From Amoebophrya sp. A120 (lineage: Eukaryota; Sar; Dinophyceae; Syndiniales; Amoebophryaceae), in NCBI GenBank assembly GCA_905178155.1, contig CAJINV010000004.1:6073923-6137922 (forward strand): 64,000 nt of DNA, read 5' to 3'. A program made the position numbers and the translations under genes. Within the stretch, counting starts at the first letter, position 1, and each line of letters begins with the position of its first letter. The notes under the pieces are model-generated. The model had not been told where the DNA came from. It ran no database searches and saw nothing but the letters and a program-made list of their open reading frames with translations. This document shows positions 57,101 to 64,000 of the stretch, piece after piece.

Positions 57101-58124
57101 CGATGGGAGTTGAGCTCTCCGGGTTTGCCGCTACCAGTATAAGGTAGAATTCCACGACCTGATAAGCAATTTTGTATGTAAATGTAATGAACGCCTGGTA
57201 TTAAACCACACCCTCTACGTTAAGCTCGATAATGCTGGGATAGAAACGCGAGGACCTCTAACGAAGTGGGTGCAGCCAAAGGAGGAGTTGTAAAGCCGAC
57301 AACTATACTACCATGTTGACATGGAAAAATCGACGATTGATCATGAGAAGTACTTACCTGCATCGGCACGGTGATGAGCCAGTCCATGTAGCGGTAGATG
57401 GTTATCCCCCAGAAACAAGCAGGCAGGGCATACTTGTAATGCGAAAACAAATACATATACACGGAAAAATTTGTATTGCGCGGCATCCTAAACAGCATGC
57501 CATGGGGCCGCCGCCCATTTTTTATTTTTCTGCGTTTTCATTTTTGCATTACAAATCTACCCTGCCTGCTTTTTTCCGTGGGATAATGGTTGGTGCTTTC
57601 TTCGTCTCCGCCCATATGTCCTTCATGTAGGTGTAGTGGTGCCATGCTACCCCGGTGACCAGCCCGGCGACGATCATGCTGTTTGCCCACCTTCTTGGCA
57701 CCAGGAAAACCTGAAAGAAGAAAAACACGGTGGCGGCGAGCTGCATACTGGCGGCGAGCCAGAAGGACAGGCCCACGTGGTCATCCGTCTCGAGTGCCAC
57801 GGCGAGCCTGGATTGTATTTTCGATCAAGTCGTTGATTATGATTTTCATCTTCACATGAGATTGCTACGTGCTCTTAAATTTTTGGGCGCGTAGACGTCG
57901 CATACAGAAAAACAACAGAATGAAACATACAGCAGATGATGCAAGCAGACCAAAAGCAAAGCAACCAAAGCGACACAAAATAAAAATGTGAACGACATCC
58001 ACAAGATGAAACCACGCGCTCGTAGCAAGTACCTTCTGAGAACTCCCTGCTGGCTGACAGCATCCTGGAGGTGCTCCAGCTTGTCCTGCAACACGCCCAG
58101 CTCCTGTGGCGATAATGCGTGCAT
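54158..58124 (-). CDS. type-1 (proteorhodopsin-like) rhodopsin A, predicted blue-absorbing proton pump
   Basis: Exons 58124-58033, 57807-57586, 57402-57358, 57158-57039, 56888-56717, 56563-56483, 56251-56185, 55902-55791, 55624-55526, 55310-55255, 55089-55013, 54870-54764, about 54565-54514 and 54202-54158 give about 438 aa. Seven helices follow the proteorhodopsin pattern: DDHVGLSFWLAASM (A), GLVTGVAWHHYTYM (B), RYMDWLITVPMQVVEFYLIL (C), FGWTLYPIGY (F), IYNVADLINKVAFGL (G). D110 is the proton acceptor, E121 the donor, Q118 the tuning site (Gln usually blue) and K304 the retinal Lys. An enlarged E-F loop rich in Lys/Glu and a 130-residue Gln/Gly tail are present. Six introns are introners (J, B, F, I, B, E) and one GT-AG intron holds a 68-bp palindrome. 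The last acceptor needs a one-base shift from CAG to keep the frame. Confidence 0.88.
54203..54513. mobile_element. introner family E
   Basis: 311 bp between CCCTG repeats in the 3' coding part of rhodopsin A; C/G-run ends. Confidence 0.93.
55090..55254. mobile_element. introner family B
   Basis: 165 bp between GCTAC repeats; ends TATGCACTGCAAAAGTATCG and ACTTTTGCAGTTCATA. Confidence 0.94.
55448..55515. repeat. 68-bp perfect AT-rich palindrome inside a GT-AG intron
   Basis: Bases 55448-55481 (starting TGTGGTATATCT) are the exact reverse complement of 55482-55515 with no spacer. It lies in the rhodopsin A intron 55311-55525, ten bases inside its donor. Confidence 0.95.
55625..55790. mobile_element. 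introner family I
   Basis: 166 bp between GCTAC repeats; ends TATCCACAGGAAATTTCC and GGGAAATTTGTATTTCATA. Removal restores IYNVADLINK around the retinal Lys. Confidence 0.93.
55903..56184. mobile_element. introner family F
   Basis: 282 bp between CAAAA repeats; ends TATGCTGAGTAAAAACGCCC and GACGTTTTTGCTCAGGATA. Confidence 0.93.
56564..56716. mobile_element. introner family B, inverted
   Basis: 153 bp between CCATC repeats; the TTTCTTTCTCAAG block lies on the left, opposite to 55090-55254. Confidence 0.93.
57403..57585. mobile_element. introner family J
   Basis: 183 bp between ATGGT repeats; ends TATCCCCCAGAAACAAGC and GCTTTTTTCCGTGGGATA. Removal joins KKAPTI to YRYMDW. Confidence 0.93.
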
Positions 58125-59125
58125 GTTGTTTCTTGTTTCCCTATATTACACTACACTCAAACTCAAAACTCAAGAAACAAACTGCACGTCTCCTTAGCTG
58201 CACTCAAGAACAGCCCATTTCCTACTCCCGAAACGTCAAGTAGGGATTGAGCGACTGGCCACTTCATCAACGCTAGAAACGCTTACTTCATCCTCTCCAT
58301 TTTCTCATTTTTTCCCCCTGACTCAAACCTCCTCAGATTACTGACTTGCTGGTGTTCCCCGTTGTCAAGAATTGGGTTGATAACTCCCGTCCGCAGAAAA
58401 AAAAAGCTGCTCATGCGCTCTCTTGTACAGCTGTACCACTACCAGCGAAAGCATATAAATTCCCAAGTTGAACGGAGTAGTAGGAAAAACACGGGACGAG
58501 GACACAAAAGAAACGCATCATGCTTGTGTGGCTTTGCTCAAAGTATCCACTTTTTTATGTTGCCTAAACTTGTGTTTCATGTTCACGTGTTGGAAAGCTT
58601 CTATACAGTTCAAGCCAACGCGTCTGCTCTACTGGTCGTGTATTGTATGTTCGTGTGTCGTACTTACTTTTCATCACTAGATAGAGGTCCGATTCCTCAA
58701 CAACCATTTTCCAATTGGGTTTGAACTTGCTCTTCTAGCACGGGCGGGACTAACTTCGTTGACTTGCAGCTCGAACTTGGTGGTCTCAGCCTTGGTGACA
58801 CTTGAAACTGAAAGCTATGCTAATGAATTCTGTTTACGCATATTTCCTTCCATCAGAAGTACGTGGTCGTACGTCGCTAAGTTTTTGACGATTTGATTCT
58901 TGATACTTTCTTTTTCCTTAACTCTGGCTGATGTAATAGTTTTAGTTTGCTTTTTCAGCGTCTTTTGATTTTTACATAATGAATACAACGGCTCTTCAAC
59001 AACCTTGTTCAGATTTAGCAGATTTACAGCACATGCACCTGCAGCTCCACTCCGACGTGAAAAGCGCACCTTTTCCAGGATGTGTTTCTTTTCACTAGTT
59101 TTCCACCTTCAGTAGAAACAAAACA
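58125..59125. other. intergenic between the rhodopsins, no gene seen
   Basis: About 1 kb between rhodopsin A's ATG and rhodopsin B's stop. It must contain the 5' leader of A and the 3' end of B. No frame with support and no introner. Confidence 0.55.
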
Positions 59126-62100
59126 TTATCCGATGACAATCATCTGCTCCTTGCTGCGATTTGGTGACCCCTTGGTTGCGGAGCTCCGTTTGTTTTGCTT
59201 CAGTACGATTTCCATGCCGCCCGACTTGGGATCGCCGATGGAAATTCCGCCGGTCTCCGGGTTCATCTGTGTTTTATATGTGATGAAAAAACTACTTGAA
59301 GTTGAACTTACACAAGAAAAAAAACGCTACCGCATCTCCTTCATCAGCAACTTATGTAGTTGGGTCGATTTGCATAGTACCATGATGCTGCTTTTTCTCT
59401 TGCCGCCACCACCACCGCCTCCAGACCCGCCCCCACCGCCGAAGGAAATGCCCCCGGTCGCTGGGTCGATCGAGATGCTTGCCCGCTGCGCTTGGTTCTG
59501 CTTATTTTTCGGTGGCGGCATTGGTAGTTCGATGTCGTCAAAGTCCGACGGGGTGTCGTTCCCCGGCCTGCCCCGGCCGAAATTCGGATTTTGGATGATC
59601 TGCTGAGACGACGCCGGCGTCTGCTCGAACGTCGGTCTCCCGCCGGGAACCACGTTCGCCATTTGGTTCGGACCACCCGCACTCATTTGGCCTGCGAAAG
59701 CTGCTCCTCCGGCCGATGTTGCTGATGACATGCCGTTGCCCATCGCCGCTGCCCCGCCAGGCCCACCCCCTCCGTACATGCCACCGCCGGGGTGCTGGTG
59801 CAGTGGTGCACCGGGCGGGAATATGCACGGCAAAAGTGTCTGGGTCTGGAAGGATGGACCTTGTAATGCTAGCTCTACATTCCTGGAAAATCTGTATTGC
59901 ATCCATAACCAACAAAATCTGCATTGCAGCCTCTTTTGTCATGCAAAAACGCAGTTTCTCATGCGGATTGCCTATGAGAAAGCGTTTTGTTTTAATGCTG
60001 GGCTGCATTCGGAAGTGTTTTCATCATGCACATTTTAGCATCACAAGTTTCCAGACCCAGACATATATGCATTTGATAGGGAAAAAGCTGTACATGCTGG
60101 GGTCCATCATTGGGTGATGTCCGTGGGGAAACATCGGCATCGTCGGTATCATCGTCCCGCCTGGTCCGCCATACTGGGGGAATGGGCTGCCGGGTATCAT
60201 CATCGGACCTCCGCCGAACATTCCATTCTGAAACTGTTGACCACCCTGGTGGTGACCGCTGGTGGAGCTGCTGCTCGTCTTTGCCTCTTTTTTCTTCCGT
60301 GTCTCCTCGTCTTGCTCCTCCTCGTCTTTCAGATTTTCGTTTTCCTTCTTCGGACTCGTTCCTGCGGTTGGTGACACCGATTCTGCCGCCGCGTGCAACA
60401 CCGTGCTCACGATATTCGCCTGGTGTGCCGGGCTTGCGTTGCTGGTTGGGGAAACGTAACCCTCAATGGTGAACTTGTTCTGCTTCGATGGACTGGCGTC
60501 GCGACTCTTGCTGTTTTTTCGTTTTGAGAAGAAGAGGTGGAGGACTACTGTCGTGAAGAATGGCCTTCGTCCGTCGTTCACATGATAACTACTACATGCA
60601 AAGCAATCCATATTTATGTTGATCCAACTCCAACACTCTACCTACTTACCACACGAAATCCAGAAAATATCGAATATACGTGCTGTCCTTTAGCAACGTT
60701 GGGCTGCCGCCGAAAAATGAGGTGTGCTGGTGACCACCAGCACCACTACTCGCGCCCGGCCCACCACCGGGAGCTCCCACTGGTGGTGCCATCATCCCAA
60801 AGGTCGGCCACTGTCCGAGATGTCCCAGCTGGAAACGGTTCGCCGGCTGCTGCTGCTGCTGCTGCTGCTGCAAAGAACTCATCTTCTTGTTCTGCTCCAG
60901 GTCCGAATTTCGGTTCGCTTTCTCCCGTTCGCTCACACTGTTAGCGGCAAAGAAGACGCAAAAACCGAAGGCGCACTTGTTCAGCAGGTCGGCCACGTTG
61001 TAGATAACTGTGGTTGGGTGGTGTTTTATGGTGTTTTCTTTAATTGGCATGATGAGCTGCAACATTACTAGATCGAAACTTGGTATGTTGCTCCTACACT
61101 GCTGCTAAGCTACCTCCCTTTATACGACCTCGAACAAATTCGTAAAACATGAAAAATAGTGGAAAGCATTCCTTATATACGGTTGAGCGCCTTTTCTTCG
61201 CGATTTCGCAGAACCAGATGTCCGTCCACCTTCTCCGCCGTGACGTAGCCCACGAGGTAGCCCACGGGATACAAGACCCACCCAAGGAGAATGATGGCGC
61301 GCAACAGCTCGAAAGCCACTTGGGCGTCCGGTTTCTCAAACTCCTGCATCGCGAGCTGTAGTTTTTCTTGTAAGTTTAACTTTTAACTTCAAGTGCGATT
61401 AACAACACAGTATACAAAGTGGAAAATTTCCCAGTTGCACTTTCTTCGTCCACAGGGTGAATCATGGTGAACAATTTGTTTCATGCATTACATGTACAAC
61501 TTATTATCTATCGTTACACTGCATATCTTCTTCTACCTCTTTCGCGCTCTGTTTTTTCCCCGTCATTTTCTCGATGGTTTTCCGCACGTTGCGCATTTCC
61601 CTCCTCTGCGGGTCCAGCATTTTCACGTCATCTTCGTCGGAGCTGGACTCGTCCCCGGGAGCTTTATTCTTCCCCGCTCCCTTCCCCCCAAGCCCAACCC
61701 CGTGCCCGTTTTCCCGGGCCACGTTCGCGAGAAAGCGCTTGGCCTCGCCCAGACTGAGTCGCCGGTTGATCTTGCTCGCCTCGCCGGCGTAGATCTCGTA
61801 CACAATGTACAAATACATGGCCATCGCAAGGACGAAGGCCACCATAGCGTCCATAATGTCCGTTTCCCCCATGTAGCCGAAAATCAGCATCAACACGCTG
61901 CTGCCGCCGAGCCGGAGCCCCAGGCTGACGTGCACGGGGGGCTTGTCCGCGGGCGTGGCCGCGGCGAGGATCAAGTAAAAACACGTCGTCTGCATCGGAA
62001 CCGTGATGAACCTGGTTTTTATCCGGGAAGGATTCAGGTGCGAAGACGCGGATGGTGGCGACGCTACAATCAGAGTCATCAACAGACGCGAGGACATATG

Positions 62101-62522
62101 TCAGTTTAGAATGAAAAAAGGGCTGCCGCCCGTACTTGTTTTAAAAACTATGAAAGAAAGGAAGGAAGGTGTGCTGCAGAACTTGAACTCAAGCTTAACA
62201 ATATGATTTTTCATCATCTTCCGCCATCCGACTGCGCAGAATCAAGTGTATACTATACTTACCAATCCATGTATCGCAGCACGGTCGGCGCTTTCTTTTT
62301 GTCTTCCCACTCTTCCGCCATGTACAAATAGTGGTGCCAGGCAACGAAGCAGACCAGCGCCGCCACGATCATGGGCGTGACCCACCGTCGCGGGACGAAA
62401 AACACCTGCAGCGCGAAGAACAGGGAGCAGGCGAGCTGGATGCCGGTAATCAGCCAAAAGGAGTGCCCCACATAGTCCTCCTCCACGTCCTCCGTCGGCG
62501 GGGCCAACGTCGTGGAAGCCAT
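59126..62522 (-). CDS. type-1 rhodopsin B with Cys at the donor position and long cytoplasmic tail
   Basis: Exons 62522-62263, 62011-61537, 61355-61181, 61007-60650, 60510-60079, 59821-59381 and 59266-59126 give exactly 758 aa. Introns are GT-AG except one family A introner in the tail. Helices: YVGHSFWLITGIQLA (A), CFVAWHHYLYM (B), RYMDWFITVPMQTTCFYLIL (C), ILLGWVLYPVGY (F), LIYNVADLLNKCAFGF (G). D86 (acceptor), Q94 (blue tuning) and K314 (retinal) are kept, but the donor position is C97 instead of Glu. Loss of the carboxyl donor usually slows the photocycle and is typical of sensory or non-pumping relatives. A Lys/Ser/Glu-rich E-F loop of about 90 residues and a 420-residue Gln/Pro/Gly/Met-rich tail follow. 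The start is ATG MASTTLAPP. The tail reaching the last exon (MNPETGGISIG) is supported by frame continuity. Confidence 0.88.
59822..60078. mobile_element. introner family A
   Basis: 257 bp between GGGAA repeats; left end TATGCACGGCAAAAGTGTC, right end TATATGCATTTGATA. The only introner in rhodopsin B, in its tail. Confidence 0.93.
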
Positions 62523-64000
62523 CTTGCAGCTCGGGACGGAGGACCCCGAGAGACGATTTAGCAAGGCTCCTTAGCAGTACCAATGGAGATGACGAGGACT
62601 TGTTCTATTCGCGCTCTCTTATTCTTTAGTACTTACACACAGACACAACATAATTGAAGCAACGCTCACAATCATCGCCGAAGGCGCCAGGTATTGATGA
62701 CCGGCAGCAGGAGTTCATCCGCATTTGAAGATCGGAATATTGATGGGTCTGCAGACATTGTTCTCCACACTCTCAGCAACACAAGCTCCGAGATCCCCCC
62801 GCCTCCCTCTGTGCAAGCAAAAACAATTCTACCTACCACGCCATATCTATCAAAGAGCCTCCAGACATGAACTTCTGTCACTGAAACTGAACAACGCTTC
62901 TTGCGGTCCTGACAGGCCGCTGCATTGCTATTTGGCAGACAGGCGAGGCACGCTATGCGCACACCCGTAACGAAGAGCGAACCCATCGCCCAGGCGTGGC
63001 AAAATAATAGCGCAAGTTGAAAAGGCACGCGGACCACCTGAGCGTGAGCCGCGCCCCCATCGTCCTGGGGGACGGGTGAATGGCTGAAAACGCGGGAGCA
63101 GGCTTGCAGCTGCGTTACGTGTTCCGGCCGCTCCGCGCTCAGAATGCAAATCCTGCAAAAGGCTTCCACTATGCTGGCGCAGCAACGCCCCTAAAGCGCT
63201 GCGCCAGCCACAACATCCACACCTGCTGCGCCTTGCTTTCCGCGCCCGGGCGCGGGCGCACTTTCTTACAAGGCCGGCGGGCGGGCTCTTGGCACCTTCC
63301 CCCACCCACCCAGCGAGCAACAAAAGGCGCGCACGGAAGAAGGCTCGACCCGCCCGCCCACAAAGTGCATCGGGGCCCATTCTGCGCGCTGCAGTCGCCC
63401 GCGTCATGCCTGTCGGCGGGCCACGTCCGCCAGGCAGCGGGTCAGCACTCGGTCGGCACAGAGACGCCAACAGACTCCTGGCATCTGTGGGGCGTGCGGG
63501 GTTGCGCGGTTTCGCTTTCGGAATTCGACGACCTTTCTGCCCGCTCAGGAAGTATGGCGCGTGTGCTCTTTCGAGCGAGGCCACGACGACAGCAGGGGGG
63601 CTCCGCGGGAAAGGTAGGGCGCCACGGGGGGGCCCTCCCCCAACGGCCACAGGGCGGGGCCGCTTTCTTTCCCGAGGCCGCCCCGCAGCAGTTGGTCCGG
63701 GGCCGCTGCATCAACATCCATCGCGCCGGGGCGCAACCCCGACTGCTCTGCCGCCCAGTGCCGCAGAAACAGCCCCAGCCGTCTCCCCAAGGCAGGCGGC
63801 GCGCAAGGCGGCTTGTGTTTGTTTCTCGCTGTCGTCGCGCACGTTTATCGCCCCAAAATGCGCAATGCGGAGAATGGCCGCGCGGCGGGCTAAGAGAGAC
63901 CAGGGGCACCGAAGAAGCGCGCCAAAGCGCCAACGCCTTTTCACGGGCCAGCCCGCACTAGTGTGCTTGCTCACACTACTTCGGGGCTTCTTCGTAAAAC
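62523..64000. other. intergenic and GC-rich right end, no gene seen
   Basis: The first 400 bases resemble other spacers. From about 62,900 the DNA is strongly GC-rich, with overlapping open frames on both strands (up to 293 codons) that reflect composition rather than genes. A hairpin sits at 63173-63208. No introner seen. Confidence 0.55.
63173..63208. other. GC-rich hairpin, 11-bp perfect arms
   Basis: GCTGGCGCAGC at 63173-63183 is the exact reverse complement of GCTGCGCCAGC at 63198-63208, with a 14-base loop. It lies in the GC-rich right end with no gene beside it. Confidence 0.85.

Noticed and set aside
63080-63961. 293-codon plus-strand open frame
   Set aside because: Very high GC makes long frames on several strands at once. 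The protein is Arg/Ala/Gly-rich with no domain, and antisense frames are equally open.
1-64000. CRISPR array or bacterial operons
   Set aside because: The repeats are dispersed, paired as inverted ends and lie inside split genes; there are no regular spacers, and gene structure is eukaryotic.

Overview
The window looks like nuclear DNA of a dinoflagellate-lineage protist, most probably a syndinian parasite of the Amoebophrya type. This is inference. The evidence is: every gene I can model (11 of 11) lies on the minus strand, genes are dense, and coding regions are riddled with short transposon-like introns (introners) with terminal inverted repeats, 5-bp target-site duplications and non-GT-AG ends. 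Introner introns of this kind are known from Amoebophrya and other dinoflagellates. Two of the genes are proteorhodopsin-type light-driven membrane proteins, a family that is also common in dinoflagellates.

Layout, left to right (all minus strand): an Obg/YchF-superfamily GTPase (Ygr210/archaeal type) running off the left edge; an unrecognised 364-aa protein; an FSH-type serine hydrolase; an unrecognised 1.5-kaa signal-anchored helical protein (8497-13787); a small gene with only ordinary GT-AG introns (13996-15184); a very fragmented multi-EF-hand protein (17413-27388); a BRCA2-like recombination mediator (28411-35252); a Gln-rich protein with an N-terminal CUE/UBA-like segment (37204-42371); a patatin-like phospholipase (44087-46977); a MICAL-like FAD monooxygenase (48183-52820); and two tandem type-1 rhodopsins (54158-58124 and 59126-62522). 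Spaces between genes of 1-2.6 kb hold no recognisable gene. Two of them contain odd GC-rich DNA (15.4-16.4 kb, 62.9-64 kb).

The dominant feature is the introner load. I count 51 complete TAT...ATA elements in about eleven sequence families (A-K), a truncated one at the left edge, and two elements of a different type (L, M). Forty-four of the 51 are flanked by perfect 5-bp direct repeats, and removing an element plus one repeat copy restores the reading frame. This was checked by summing exon lengths for the hydrolase, BRCA2-like, patatin, MICAL-like and large signal-anchored genes. The families share almost nothing in their terminal repeats except TAT/ATA ends, but nearly all carry the same internal decamer TTTGTNATGC (or its complement) just inside the ends. 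Introners sit in genes in both orientations, none is seen between genes, one is nested inside a conventional GT-AG intron, and one relic lies inside another GT-AG intron. Conventional GT-AG introns coexist in the same genes.

The genes do not form an obvious pathway; the array is a one-way gene cluster typical of dinoflagellate chromosomes. The pair of rhodopsins is the clearest functional unit. One keeps the proton acceptor and donor of a pump. Its neighbour has Cys at the donor position and a long low-complexity cytoplasmic tail, which suggests a split into pump and sensor-like roles. Coordinates are hand-counted and may be off by one or two bases.
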